Assembly (NCBI GenBank): GCA_002717485.1
Contig: PBDW01000008.1
Coordinates: forward strand, 1-64,000
DNA from: Pelagibacteraceae bacterium
Lineage (GTDB): Bacteria > Pseudomonadota > Alphaproteobacteria > HIMB59 > GCA-002718135
Direction: 5' to 3'
Length of the DNA: 64,000 nt
Numbering within the stretch: the first letter of the stretch is position 1; every line of letters starts with the position of its first letter. Of the stretch, positions 37,458-46,554 are shown piece by piece. A program made the position numbers and the translations under genes. Below the pieces are notes generated by a model. It was given only the letters and a program-made list of their open reading frames with translations. It had not been told where the DNA came from and searched no databases.

Positions 37458-38178
37458 TTGAATTAAACTTTCTGGCGTCCTCAAGGTTAATCAATCCGCT
37501 GTAGTAAGCTTTGCCAACAATAACGCCTTCTAAGTTTTTTTTACCCATAGATTTTAATTTTTTGATTTCTTGAATATTTTTAACACCCCCTCCGACTACA
37601 ATCTTTTTGGAGGTAAGGTTGCTTAGTTTTTTTATTTCCTCTAAATTTATTCCCATTAAGGTTCCGTCTCTAAAAACATCAGTATATATAAAACCCTTAA
37701 TATCTGATAAGTTATAAATATTTACAACTTCGGCTAAACTAAGATTTGAGTTTTTTATCCACCCTCTTGTCATTATTGAGCCCGTTTTTACATCCAGACC
37801 TATATATATTTTATTTGGATGTTGTTTTAACGCCTTCAACATCAAATCTTTTTTTTCAACCGCCATAGAACTAACTATAAGGTTATCAATTCCAATGTCT
37901 ATGAGGTATTTTATTGCTTGAACGTCCCTTATACCCCCGCCAACCTGCAGTGTAAGAGAGGTGTCTGTTTTTATTTTTTTAATTATTTCTAAATTTTTTT
38001 TATTGTTATTAATTGCAGCATCCAAGTCTATTATATGAACCCTTTCAAAACCTCCGGATTCAAATATTTTAGCTTGGTTGAGCGGATTTTCATTATAAAC
38101 CGTAAGATTATTTGCGTCACCCTTAAACAGTCTAACGCACTTCCCATCTTTTAGATCAATAGCGGGTATTATCTTCAT
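37450..38178 (-). CDS. hisA: ProFAR isomerase
   Basis: A 242-residue TIM-barrel isomerase. The catalytic Asp is in [14 protein letters not shown], the second in YTDVFRDGT, and phosphate loops LQVGGGIRD and VVGGGVKN are present. Its ATG overlaps the hisH stop by 4 bases. Confidence 0.97.
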   Translation of the reverse strand: MKIIPAIDLKDGKCVRLFKGDANNLTVYNENPLNQAKIFESGGFERVHIIDLDAAINNNKKNLEIIKKIKTDTSLTLQVGGGIRDVQAIKYLIDIGIDNLIVSSMAVEKKDLMLKALKQHPNKIYIGLDVKTGSIMTRGWIKNSNLSLAEVVNIYNLSDIKGFIYTDVFRDGTLMGINLEEIKKLSNLTSKKIVVGGGVKNIQEIKKLKSMGKKNLEGVIVGKAYYSGLINLEDARKFNSNA

Positions 38179-38810
38179 TTTTGAATTAAAAAATTTGAAA
38201 GCAAAGCTTGACCTGCGTCTGAGCTTTTCTCGGGGTGAAATTGTACGCCAAAAATGTTTTTATCTACAACAAATGAAGGAAATTCAATTCCGTAATTGGA
38301 TGTGGCTAAAATATTTTTTGAAATCTTTGCATTAAAATAATAACTGTGAACAAAATAAAAGTGGCTGCTTAAAATTCCTAAAGTTATAGGGTGGTCATTT
38401 AAGCACTTTATTTCATTCCATCCCATATGTGGAAGACAAAGATTTTTTTTTGGCAATTTTAAAACTTCGCCTTTAATCCACCCCAGACCCTTGTGCACTC
38501 CGTTTTCAAAACTTTGTTCTGCAAATAACTGCATACCAACACATATGCCTAGTATTGGTTTCTTGTTTAATAAAACCTGATCACTAAGTTCTTCAATCAT
38601 ACCATCAAGTTTTTTTAATCCATCAATGCAAGATTTAAATGCGCCCTGTCCAGGAAGAATGTAATGTGTGGCATCTTTCATTCCAGATGTTGTTGAAGAA
38701 ATAACGACTTCTCCTTTAATGTCACTTTTAAGGAAGATATTTTCTACAGATTTTTGTACAGATCGTATATTCCCGAGACCGTAGTCAACAATAATAACCT
38801 TGAGATTCAT
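38175..38810 (-). CDS. hisH: Imidazole glycerol phosphate synthase glutaminase subunit
   Basis: A 211-residue class I glutamine amidotransferase. VDYGLGNIRS at the N-terminus, the nucleophile Cys in LGICVGMQLF, and HPEKSSD with the catalytic His and Glu. It supplies ammonia to HisF; the genes are in one operon, 7 bases after hisB. Confidence 0.97.
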   Translation of the reverse strand: MNLKVIIVDYGLGNIRSVQKSVENIFLKSDIKGEVVISSTTSGMKDATHYILPGQGAFKSCIDGLKKLDGMIEELSDQVLLNKKPILGICVGMQLFAEQSFENGVHKGLGWIKGEVLKLPKKNLCLPHMGWNEIKCLNDHPITLGILSSHFYFVHSYYFNAKISKNILATSNYGIEFPSFVVDKNIFGVQFHPEKSSDAGQALLSNFLIQK

Positions 38811-38817
38811 AATTAAA

Positions 38818-39405
38818 TTAAAGCGAACCTTTGGACGAGGGTATTAAATTTTTTGTTTTCTTTTCAATACTTGCTGCCATTCGGATGCTTCTCGCAAAAG
38901 CTTTAAAACATGATTCAATTATATGATGGTTGTTTTTTCCGTAGAGATTTGAAATGTGAATATTTGCTTCTGAGGATTTTGCAAAAGCCTTAAAAAACTC
39001 TTGAAATAACTCAGTATCCATTTCTCCCAGTTTTTTTAGACTTAGCTTAACATCCCAAACCAATTCTGATCGACCAGAAAAATCTATTACGCACCTTGAT
39101 AAACATTCATCCATTGGTACATAAAAATAACCATATCTGTTTATGCCTCTTTTGTTTCCAAGCGCCTTAAGAATAGATTCGCCTAAAACATAACCGCAAT
39201 CTTCAACAGTATGGTGAAGATCAACCTCTGTGTCTCCCTTGGCGCTCAAAGTTAAGTCAACAAGACTGTGGGTTGAAAGTATTTCAAGCATATGGTCAAA
39301 AAAACCAATTTTGGTAGATATCTTGTTTTTACCCCTACCATCAATGTTTATTGAACATTTTATTGCAGTTTCCCTTGTTCTTCTGATAACTTTTGATTTT
39401 CTCAT
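38818..39405 (-). CDS. hisB: Imidazoleglycerol-phosphate dehydratase
   Basis: A 195-residue monofunctional dehydratase. Metal-binding signatures DLHHTVEDCG and NNHHIIESCFKAFAR are both complete; FFDHMLEILSTHS is also typical. It heads the leftward his set and is divergent from hslV, a conserved alphaproteobacterial arrangement. Confidence 0.97.
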   Translation of the reverse strand: MRKSKVIRRTRETAIKCSINIDGRGKNKISTKIGFFDHMLEILSTHSLVDLTLSAKGDTEVDLHHTVEDCGYVLGESILKALGNKRGINRYGYFYVPMDECLSRCVIDFSGRSELVWDVKLSLKKLGEMDTELFQEFFKAFAKSSEANIHISNLYGKNNHHIIESCFKAFARSIRMAASIEKKTKNLIPSSKGSL

Positions 39406-39450
39406 TAGTTGCTATTAACAGTTTGAAACTTTTAATTCTACAATAATAAT

Positions 39451-39478
39451 CTTGAAAAAAATAAAATAATTGCCATTT
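39451..39478 (+). promoter_or_regulatory. Heat-shock (RpoH/sigma32-type) promoter before hslVU
   Basis: A perfect -35 element CTTGAAA is followed after 13 bases by TGCCATTT, matching CCCCATNT at 6 of 8 positions counting the free one. It stands 18 bases before the hslV ATG, which also has a GAGAGA ribosome site. Confidence 0.7.
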
Positions 39479-39496
39479 TAAAACTTAGAGAGAATA

Positions 39497-40039
39497 ATGA
39501 GAAAAAATAGCATCAAATCAACGACGATAATAGGCATAAGAAAAGATAATAAAGTGGTTATAGCAGGCGACGGACAGGCAAGTTTTGGGGCCACAATATT
39601 AAAATCTAAGGTAAAAAAGGTTAGAAGGTTGGGTAAAAATCAGGATGTTATAGCGGGTTTTGCAGGGTCTACAGCGGATGCTTTTGCTTTATTTGAAAGA
39701 CTAGAATCAAAATTGGACAAACACGCAGCACAACTTCAAAGAGCCTGCGTTGAATTAGCGAAAGACTGGAGAACTGACAGGTATTTAAGAAGATTAGAGG
39801 CAATGATGATAGTGGCTGATAAAAATGTCAGCCTTCTTGTTTCGGGAAATGGTGATGTTATAGAATCTGATGATGGAATATTGGGCATAGGGTCAGGGGG
39901 GGCATATGCAATAAGCGCTGCCAAGGCTTTAATTGAAGACAAAAGTTTGGATGCAAAAATGATAGCAGAAAAAGCCCTTAACATTGCTGCTGATATTTGT
40001 GTTTACACTAATCACAATATAGTTGTTGAGGAAATATAA
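39497..40039 (+). CDS. hslV: ATP-dependent protease subunit HslV
   Basis: A 180-residue proteasome-type peptidase. An eight-residue propeptide precedes Thr9-Thr10 ([10 protein letters not shown]), the N-terminal nucleophile after processing; [17 protein letters not shown] follows, and the C-terminus is complete. It assembles as a double ring with HslU. hslU begins 10 bases downstream. Confidence 0.96.
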   Translation: MRKNSIKSTTIIGIRKDNKVVIAGDGQASFGATILKSKVKKVRRLGKNQDVIAGFAGSTADAFALFERLESKLDKHAAQLQRACVELAKDWRTDRYLRRLEAMMIVADKNVSLLVSGNGDVIESDDGILGIGSGGAYAISAAKALIEDKSLDAKMIAEKALNIAADICVYTNHNIVVEEI

Positions 40040-40049
40040 TAAAAATATA

Positions 40050-41363
40050 ATGGAATCATACTTTAGTCCAAGAGAAATTGTCTCAGAGTTAGACAGATTT
40101 ATTATAGGACAGCCCGATGCAAAAAAGTCCGTAGCAATTGCCTTGCGCAACAGATGGAGAAGAAAGCAACTTCCAGAAGATATTAAAGAAGAAATACTTC
40201 CAAAAAACATTTTAATGATAGGGCCGACAGGTTGCGGCAAAACAGAAATATCAAGAAGATTGGCAAGGTTGGCAGATGCGCCTTTTGTAAAAGTTGAGGC
40301 TACTAAGTTTACTGAAGTCGGATACGTTGGGCGTGATGTAGAGCAGATTATTAGAGATCTGTTAGAAATTAGCATTACAAAAACAAAAGAAAAAATGGGT
40401 AAGAAGGTTAAGGCGCAAGCAGAGAAAAATGCTGAAGAAAAAGTTTTAGATGTTCTGGTTGGAGAAAAATCTTCTCAAGAAACAAGAGACGTGTTTAGGT
40501 CAAAGCTTAGGGCAGGAAGTTTAAATGATAAGGAAATTGAAGTTAAGATTTCTTCTCGATCAAACCTGGGCTTGCCAACCATGGATATCCCTGGAATGCC
40601 TGGCTCTCAACTTGGCATGATTAACCTGGGAGATGTCTTGGGGAAGTCGTTTGCAAGTCCCAAACAAAATAAAAAAATGACAGTTAAAGATTCTTATGAT
40701 TTTTTAATGGATGAGGAAACTGAAAAATTATTAGACCAAGACAAAATAATAAAAGATTCTATAACAGAAGTTGAACAAAATGGGATAGTCTTCATAGATG
40801 AAATTGATAAAATTACATCAAGAAGTGAAAGGGGTGGCGCAGATGTATCAAGGGAGGGGGTCCAAAGAGACCTGTTACCTCTTATTGAAGGAACTTCTGT
40901 TCCAACAAAGCACGGTACGATTAAAACAGATTATATTTTATTTATAGCTTCCGGGGCATTTCATCTATCAAAACCAGCAGACATGCTTCCCGAACTTCAG
41001 GGACGGTTGCCTATTAGGGTTGAACTACAAAGTTTAAATGAGGGAGATTTTATTAAAATACTTACCGAACCAGAAAACAGCCTGATTAAGCAATACACAG
41101 CCCTAATCGGAACCGAGGAGGTTGAATTAGAATTTACCAAAGAGGGTGTCTCAAAAATTGCCAAACTTGCTTCGGAAATAAATCAAAATATTGAAAATAT
41201 CGGAGCTAGAAGGCTTCATACAATAATGGAAAAGCTCTTAGAAGACTTGAGTTTTTCAGCATCAGATATGAAGCCTCAAAAAATAACCATTGATGAAAAA
41301 TATGTTGATGAACACGTTGGGGACCTAATCAAAGGTCAAGATTTGTCAAAATTTATACTTTAA
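40050..41363 (+). CDS. hslU: ATPase subunit HslU of the HslVU protease
   Basis: A ClpX-like unfoldase of 437 residues from the ATG at 40050; the track's TTG start lies inside hsl[21 protein letters not shown], Walker [10 protein letters not shown], Walker [11 protein letters not shown] and sensor region [12 protein letters not shown] are present, with the variable I-domain between. The C-terminal SKFIL tail docks into HslV. Confidence 0.97.
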   Translation: MESYFSPREIVSELDRFIIGQPDAKKSVAIALRNRWRRKQLPEDIKEEILPKNILMIGPTGCGKTEISRRLARLADAPFVKVEATKFTEVGYVGRDVEQIIRDLLEISITKTKEKMGKKVKAQAEKNAEEKVLDVLVGEKSSQETRDVFRSKLRAGSLNDKEIEVKISSRSNLGLPTMDIPGMPGSQLGMINLGDVLGKSFASPKQNKKMTVKDSYDFLMDEETEKLLDQDKIIKDSITEVEQNGIVFIDEIDKITSRSERGGADVSREGVQRDLLPLIEGTSVPTKHGTIKTDYILFIASGAFHLSKPADMLPELQGRLPIRVELQSLNEGDFIKILTEPENSLIKQYTALIGTEEVELEFTKEGVSKIAKLASEINQNIENIGARRLHTIMEKLLEDLSFSASDMKPQKITIDEKYVDEHVGDLIKGQDLSKFIL

Positions 41364-41400
41364 GATTGCTTTTTTTCTAATTGTTACTTAATTCAAATTA

Positions 41401-42084
41401 ATGTTTAGAAGCACTTTTTTCTTTGTTTCTTTTTTTATGTTTTTAAGCTTGGTGTTAGCATTCTTTCCCAGTTTAGATATTAAATTTTCAAACATATTTT
41501 ATACAGGAAATAAACAGTTTTTGATAAAACACTATCTTACCGGAAATATTTATTTCTATGAATATATAATTAGAAGGGCCTTTTTGCCCCTTCTTGTTAT
41601 TTTTATGCTTTTCTTTCCAGTCGTCTTAAACTTTTTGCCAAAAATTAAAAAAAAATTTCCTAATTTAATTTTTAGAACTACTGATATTTTTTTTATATGG
41701 GCATCTGCAGCAATATTAAGTATTGTAGTTAACAACGTTTTAAAAAATGGTTTAGGGAGATCCCGACCAAATGACATAGTTGATTTTGGAGGAAGTGGAA
41801 CATTTTCTTCCTGGATAGAGTATTCTACAGAATGTGCCAGCAATTGTTCTTTTGTCTCTGGGGATGCAAGTGTGGGTTTTTTTATTGCTTCTTTTTATTA
41901 TATATCCAAAAGAAAATTCTATTTTTTTGCAAGCTTGGTTGTTGGAATGTTTTTGGGCCTAACAAGAGTGGCAGCAGGTGCGCATTTTTTAAGCGATATT
42001 TTAATGGCCTTTATTGTTGTTAATTTGGTTCTAAAAATTCTTCATATGGTTTATTATGGTATGATTAAATGGAAAAAAGCATAA
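41401..42084 (+). CDS. PAP2-superfamily membrane phosphatase with an altered second motif
   Basis: A 227-residue protein with about six membrane segments. Motif 1 is KNGLGRSRP (Lys-x6-Arg-Pro) and motif 3 RVAAGAHFLSD (Arg-x5-6-His-x3-Asp). In the middle motif the usual PSGH reads VSGD, so the proton-donating His is replaced by Asp; a similar acidic form may occur in related alphaproteobacterial proteins. Lipid phosphatase or phosphotransferase in envelope synthesis is likely. It overlaps the GT39 gene by 16 bases, suggesting a shared lipid A or glycolipid pathway. Confidence 0.82.
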   Translation: MFRSTFFFVSFFMFLSLVLAFFPSLDIKFSNIFYTGNKQFLIKHYLTGNIYFYEYIIRRAFLPLLVIFMLFFPVVLNFLPKIKKKFPNLIFRTTDIFFIWASAAILSIVVNNVLKNGLGRSRPNDIVDFGGSGTFSSWIEYSTECASNCSFVSGDASVGFFIASFYYISKRKFYFFASLVVGMFLGLTRVAAGAHFLSDILMAFIVVNLVLKILHMVYYGMIKWKKA

Positions 42085-43472
42085 GAATATCGTTTGTTTT
42101 TTTATTTTTCTTTACTTTTTTTAAGATTTTATCAATTTATTTTTCAAAAATTGGATTAAGTGGGGACGAGGCTCAATATTGGATATGGTCTCAAAACTTA
42201 CAATCAGGCTATTTTTCTAAACCTCCACTGCTTCCTTTTATAATTTATTTTTTTACAAATCTTTTTGGAGATACTGCGGCTGCAATAAAAATATCCTCGG
42301 TAAGCATTTATATAGCAACCTCAGTTAACATATACTTAATTGCCAACAACTTATTTAATAGGAGAATTGCTTATTATTGCGCAATTGCCTTCTACCTTCT
42401 TCCGGGAGTTTCCTTTTCGTCTTTTTTAGTTAGCACAGATGTGCCGTTGTTGTTTTTTTGGTCCTTGTCAATATATTTATTGCTAAAACAAATCTCTAAA
42501 CCCTCATATTTACTTTCAATAATATTTGGGATTGTTTTGGCTATGGGGTTTTTATCAAAATATGCTATGATTTATTTTTTTATTTGTACCCTGATATATG
42601 TATTTTTTGACCAGCGGGCCAGGGATTATTTTAAAAACAATATATTTAAAAATTTAATTGGACTATTTTTTTTCTTTATTACAATTCTTCCAAATATTTT
42701 TTGGAACACAAACAACAACTGGTTAACATTACGACACACCGCTGATAATGCCTCCTTGGGGAATGTTAGTTTAAGTTTTATAAATTTTTTTGAATTTTTC
42801 ATTGCGCAAATTTTTATAATAGGCCCAGTTTTAGCCATAACGGGATTTTATTATGGAAAAAAAATTTTAACAAAAAACACAAGCAATGTTTTTTTAATTT
42901 GTTACAGCGCTCCAATATTGCTTATTGTTGGGGCTGAAAGCCTTATGGTAAGGGCGCACGGAAATTGGGCTGCTGTATCTTATGTTTGTTTGTCCATACT
43001 TATTGTGGCAAATATATTTAAATCTAATGATCGGTCAGTGGTCATTAATAATTTTATTAATCTTTTTTTTGGACTAACATTTTTCTTATTAATTTTATTT
43101 GGCAATAACTTAAAAATTTTTGACCGTCTTGGGGGGTATGAAAATTTTTCCAAAACAATTAATGTTTACGCTAATGATGAAAAAATCAATAATATCGTGA
43201 TTGAAGAAAGATTGCTTTTTTCATTGGTTAAATATAACTTAAGAGAATATGATTTGGACTTCTATTGCCCAAAGTCTCCAACCGAGGACATAGGCCACCA
43301 TTTCCAAATTGATAATCCCTTGTTAAAAAACTTTAATAATAACTTTTTATATATTGGTGATATTAATCGTATTTCATATTTAGAAAATCCTAGCAGGGTA
43401 TTTTTGTTAAATGAATATTCGATAAATTCCAAGGCGCGGGATGTTAAAATACATAAAGTCATATTTGATTGA
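42069..43472 (+). CDS. GT39/ArnT-like membrane glycosyltransferase
   Basis: A 467-residue protein with about ten to twelve hydrophobic segments. The first periplasmic loop LSGDEAQYWIWSQNLQSGYF (Asp-Glu catalytic region) and KPPLLPF match dolichyl-phosphate-mannose/ArnT-type enzymes using polyprenyl-phosphate sugars. Acceptor unknown; lipid A or another glycolipid is plausible given the PAP2 gene before it. It overlaps both neighbours (16 and 32 bases). Confidence 0.85.
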   Translation: MEKSIRISFVFLFFFTFFKILSIYFSKIGLSGDEAQYWIWSQNLQSGYFSKPPLLPFIIYFFTNLFGDTAAAIKISSVSIYIATSVNIYLIANNLFNRRIAYYCAIAFYLLPGVSFSSFLVSTDVPLLFFWSLSIYLLLKQISKPSYLLSIIFGIVLAMGFLSKYAMIYFFICTLIYVFFDQRARDYFKNNIFKNLIGLFFFFITILPNIFWNTNNNWLTLRHTADNASLGNVSLSFINFFEFFIAQIFIIGPVLAITGFYYGKKILTKNTSNVFLICYSAPILLIVGAESLMVRAHGNWAAVSYVCLSILIVANIFKSNDRSVVINNFINLFFGLTFFLLILFGNNLKIFDRLGGYENFSKTINVYANDEKINNIVIEERLLFSLVKYNLREYDLDFYCPKSPTEDIGHHFQIDNPLLKNFNNNFLYIGDINRISYLENPSRVFLLNEYSINSKARDVKIHKVIFD

Positions 43473-44205
43473 TAAAAAGATATATTTTATTTTTGTGGTT
43501 GTTTTTTTTACAAAAAATTTATATGCAGAAAATATTATTGCCAGATATGAAGTAACTTGGAACAATGTTAGTCTTGGGAACATAACCTGGTGGTACAAAA
43601 TTGTAGATTCAAATTATGAATTTTTAATAAAAACCGAAGATGCCGGCTTTTTATCTAAGGTTTATAAATTCAGCGGAGAAAACATATCTCGCGGAATATT
43701 TAAAAATAATAGATTCTATTCGAAAGAATACTATCATACGTGGAAGACTAAAAAAAAGAATAAGCTTATAAAAATATTTTTTGATAAAAATTATGTTAAG
43801 ACATTAGAAATGGTTCCACGACAAACAAATACTCCTTCTTTAGATTTTTATAGCATTGATGGCGTCACAGACCCGGTAGCAGCAGCGCTAGAACTAATTA
43901 TAAACGATAAAAAACAAACAGTTAAAAATGTCTTTGATGGCAGAAGAATCTTTGACATAACAACGTTGGGTGGAGAACAAGCAAACGATAGTCAGAACCC
44001 AGAATTTTCACAATTAAAAAAATATGAACTAAAAATAACAAACTATAGAAACATTTGGAAGGATCACAACAAAACCGAGTTAAAAAAAATTGAGGTTATT
44101 ACGGGTGTTTTAAAGAATAGTTTTAGAATACCGGTTTCATTTAAAATAAAAAATTCAGGTTTAGTATTTACAGTTAGTTATCTAGATCATAAAATATATA
44201 AATAA
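43441..44205 (+). CDS. DUF3108-type exported protein
   Basis: A 254-residue protein with an N-terminal hydrophobic segment ending at LYAEN, a probable signal peptide. RYEVTWNNVSLGNITWWYKI, GFLSKVYKFSGENISRG and the GVTDPVAAALELI segment resemble DUF3108 proteins, which look like periplasmic beta-rich carriers. Function unknown. It is the third gene of a PAP2-GT39-DUF3108 set with overlaps, so an envelope role is likely. Confidence 0.75.
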   Translation: MLKYIKSYLIDKKIYFIFVVVFFTKNLYAENIIARYEVTWNNVSLGNITWWYKIVDSNYEFLIKTEDAGFLSKVYKFSGENISRGIFKNNRFYSKEYYHTWKTKKKNKLIKIFFDKNYVKTLEMVPRQTNTPSLDFYSIDGVTDPVAAALELIINDKKQTVKNVFDGRRIFDITTLGGEQANDSQNPEFSQLKKYELKITNYRNIWKDHNKTELKKIEVITGVLKNSFRIPVSFKIKNSGLVFTVSYLDHKIYK

Positions 44206-44206
44206 T

Positions 44207-44767
44207 TTATTTCTTTCTCAAATAAACATAAAAAGAGCCTGCTCCACCATGGGCCTGATGTGCTTCAGAAAAATATAAAATCTTTTCTTGATTATATGTT
44301 TTCAATGCCCAGGAATAGATGTTGGATCTAATTTTTCCAAAATATAACCTGTCATCATTAGTATTTTTATTTTTGTTATAAAGTTTTTTTCCAGTAATAA
44401 ATAAAAGGCACCTAAGGCCGGAGTTAAAGGATTCTTCCAAACGATTCTTAAAAACATCTTCTGCTTCTAACAGACTTAGGCCGTGAAGATCAATTTTCTT
44501 GTCAATTCTTACTTTTCCTCTTTTTAATTTTCTATAAAATGAAGATTTATCATTTATAATATTTTTTGATTCATGTTTTTTTTGTTTTTTTTCATCGCTA
44601 TCAGGGTTGTTTTTTGAAAAATCTTTTGGTTGCAGTGTCGGTGGTGGTGCTGATAACTTGGTTTTAGTGATAATTTTTTTTGGAAGTGCTTTTTTATCCT
44701 TTAATTTTTTTCTTATAGGACTAACATCGCTCAAAACAGTTTCAAAAAAATCCTTTTTTTTATTCAT
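44207..44767 (-). CDS. Smr-domain protein
   Basis: A 186-residue protein with a basic, lysine-rich N-terminal half and a C-terminal Smr domain: KIDLHGLSLLEAED (the DLHG motif) and LLFITGKKLYNK, ending AHQAHGGAGSFYVYLRK. Smr domains are nucleases or nucleic-acid binders. In many alphaproteobacteria an Smr gene follows mltA near timA; here it follows a lysozyme gene with an 8-base overlap. Confidence 0.88.
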   Translation of the reverse strand: MNKKKDFFETVLSDVSPIRKKLKDKKALPKKIITKTKLSAPPPTLQPKDFSKNNPDSDEKKQKKHESKNIINDKSSFYRKLKRGKVRIDKKIDLHGLSLLEAEDVFKNRLEESFNSGLRCLLFITGKKLYNKNKNTNDDRLYFGKIRSNIYSWALKTYNQEKILYFSEAHQAHGGAGSFYVYLRKK

Positions 44768-45200
44768 TTTTTCTAACCATAATTACTGCAAGTTTTTTAG
44801 CTCTTGCTGGAGTTTGGTTGTGCCACTTTGAATTTAACATTTCAAAAGAAGCTTTAGTAAAATCATTTTTTTTAACTGCATTGATCATTTTTTTAAAGCC
44901 TAAAAACCTTTTCTTGCCGAGTTGAAAAATCATTTCAATCAAGACTCCGGATATCTCGCTTGGGAGCCTTTGGTTTGAAAATATATCTTTATAGTTTTCT
45001 ATTGCGACATTTAGATCTTTTTTAAATATATCATTAAGAAATTTTTTTGTATATTTTTTGTTTTCTTGGAAAGTTTCATTTTTTTTTATTAAATGTCCAT
45101 AACCTATGGTTTTATTACCGAGCTGGTCTAGATATATAGTGTTTGAAAAACCTTCGTGCTTTTTAATTCTTTCAGATATTTTTTTTTTATTTATTGGCAA
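44760..45200 (-). CDS. T4-type lysozyme (GH24) without a signal peptide
   Basis: A 146-residue muramidase. The catalytic triad is intact with exactly T4 spacing: Glu16 (KHEGF), Asp25 (IYLDQLG), Thr31 (NKTIGYGH). The C-terminal NQTPARAKKLAVIM matches phage endolysins. There is no signal peptide or transmembrane segment, so how it reaches the wall is unclear. It occupies the place where mltA (a lytic transglycosylase) normally lies between timA and smr, suggesting functional replacement. No phage genes surround it. Confidence 0.88.
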   Translation of the reverse strand: MPINKKKISERIKKHEGFSNTIYLDQLGNKTIGYGHLIKKNETFQENKKYTKKFLNDIFKKDLNVAIENYKDIFSNQRLPSEISGVLIEMIFQLGKKRFLGFKKMINAVKKNDFTKASFEMLNSKWHNQTPARAKKLAVIMVRKNE

Positions 45201-45206
45201 TCTATT

Positions 45207-45803
45207 CTAAGTTGATGATAAAAGCCAGTTTGGGTTTGGGTTTGAAATGTCTTTTTCAAAAGTCCAAACATCCTTTTTTGTAATCTGATTTTCACCCAAA
45301 TTATCGATTTGCTTGCTAGAATAAACTATTGTTATGAAAATTTTTTTTCCTTCCAGCCAAACCCTCTCTATCAGTTCAATTTCTAATTGAACAATCTTCA
45401 TTGCTTCTGTTGTGGTTTTAGAATCAATTGCTTCGCAAAAACTTTTATAAACGTCTTTTGTTAAAAGTTTTTTTAAGCCGTCTTTGTTCTTTTCGTTAAA
45501 TAATTCAATAATTCGTTCGAATGCTGTTTTTGCGCCGTTTAAAAATTTAACGTGTTCAAAGCCTCGAATGTTTTCATAGGCTTTTTCTAATTCTGTATAC
45601 TTGTTTTCAAGTTTGGGTATTTCTTGATTTTGGACCTCTTCTTCAAAACTCTTTCTTCCAATCTCCCTAATTCCACCCTCAATATTCGGTTTTTTCTCAA
45701 ACCCCGTTCTGGTGCCTAAAATTCCTCTTAATTTATAAAAAAGGAATGCTGCTACTGCTCCTAAAATCAATATATCTAAAAGGTGTAAGTCTCCGTAAAA
45801 CAT
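45207..45803 (-). CDS. Tim44-domain protein (TimA)
   Basis: A 198-residue protein with one N-terminal membrane segment (LDILILGAVAAFLFYKL) and a C-terminal Tim44 domain (FLNGAKTAFERIIELFNEKN, through KKDVWTFEKDI and a final NWLLSST). Alphaproteobacterial Tim44-like proteins are the relatives of the mitochondrial import motor subunit; their bacterial role is uncertain. It starts 55 bases after dnaQ and is 6 bases before the lysozyme gene. Confidence 0.9.
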   Translation of the reverse strand: MFYGDLHLLDILILGAVAAFLFYKLRGILGTRTGFEKKPNIEGGIREIGRKSFEEEVQNQEIPKLENKYTELEKAYENIRGFEHVKFLNGAKTAFERIIELFNEKNKDGLKKLLTKDVYKSFCEAIDSKTTTEAMKIVQLEIELIERVWLEGKKIFITIVYSSKQIDNLGENQITKKDVWTFEKDISNPNPNWLLSST

Positions 45804-45858
45804 TATAAGTTATATTTAGACTTTCTTTAACAAATTACAATCTATATTTAAATTTTTG

Positions 45859-46554
45859 TTATTTGTTTGCTTCCCATAGTGGGTTTTTAATATTTTTTAG
45901 CATTTTTTTATGCGTATCTATTTCTTCTGGTTTGATGTCAATTTTTTCAATCTCTCTTGTTTTGTTGTGTGCTGTTTTGTTGTCTTTGTATTGATCTAAG
46001 GGGCTTGAGGATGAAAAAACTAAATCCGCCTGCCTTCCTCCACGAAGCTCAATATAAACTCCCGCCAACAGGTTGCAATCAAGGAGCGCGCCGTGGATTT
46101 TTCTTTTTGAAATATCAATTTCATATCTTTTACAAAGTGCGTTTAAGTTTACTGGCCCACCTCCTAAAACTTTTTTTGCCAATACGACGGTATCAACAAC
46201 TTCGTTTTTTATTGGATTGAGCAAGCACATTTTTAGCTCGTTATTAATAAAAGATAAATCAAAAGAGGCATTGTGTATTATTAAAACATCGTCTTTTATA
46301 AACTTGATAAAATCTTTTGCTATATCTTTAAATGGTGGTTGGGTTTTTAAAAAACTGTTTGTAAGACCGTGAATTTTTATCGCGTCTTCTCCAACTATTT
46401 TATCTTCGGGTTTTATGTAGGTTTGAAAACTTTTCCCTGTCGGGACACAATCAATTAGTTCAAGGCATGCTATTTCTATTATTCTATCCCCGCCTTCGAG
46501 GCTCAGCCCCGTTGTCTCTGTATCTAAAATAATTTCTCTTTTTTTATTGATCAT
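45859..46554 (-). CDS. dnaQ: DNA polymerase III epsilon subunit (proofreading exonuclease)
   Basis: A 231-residue 3'-5' exonuclease. Exo I is LDTETTG, Exo II IIHNASFDLSFINNEL, Exo III HGALLDCNLLAGVY with the catalytic Asp and His. It belongs to the maf-aroE-coaE-dnaQ series near the alphaproteobacterial origin. Its start overlaps the end of the 2OG oxygenase gene by 11 bases. Confidence 0.96.
   Translation of the reverse strand: MINKKREIILDTETTGLSLEGGDRIIEIACLELIDCVPTGKSFQTYIKPEDKIVGEDAIKIHGLTNSFLKTQPPFKDIAKDFIKFIKDDVLIIHNASFDLSFINNELKMCLLNPIKNEVVDTVVLAKKVLGGGPVNLNALCKRYEIDISKRKIHGALLDCNLLAGVYIELRGGRQADLVFSSSSPLDQYKDNKTAHNKTREIEKIDIKPEEIDTHKKMLKNIKNPLWEANK

Noticed and set aside
44760-45200. 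Prophage remnant around the lysozyme
   Set aside because: Both neighbours are housekeeping genes in conserved order, with no integrase, holin or att-like repeat.
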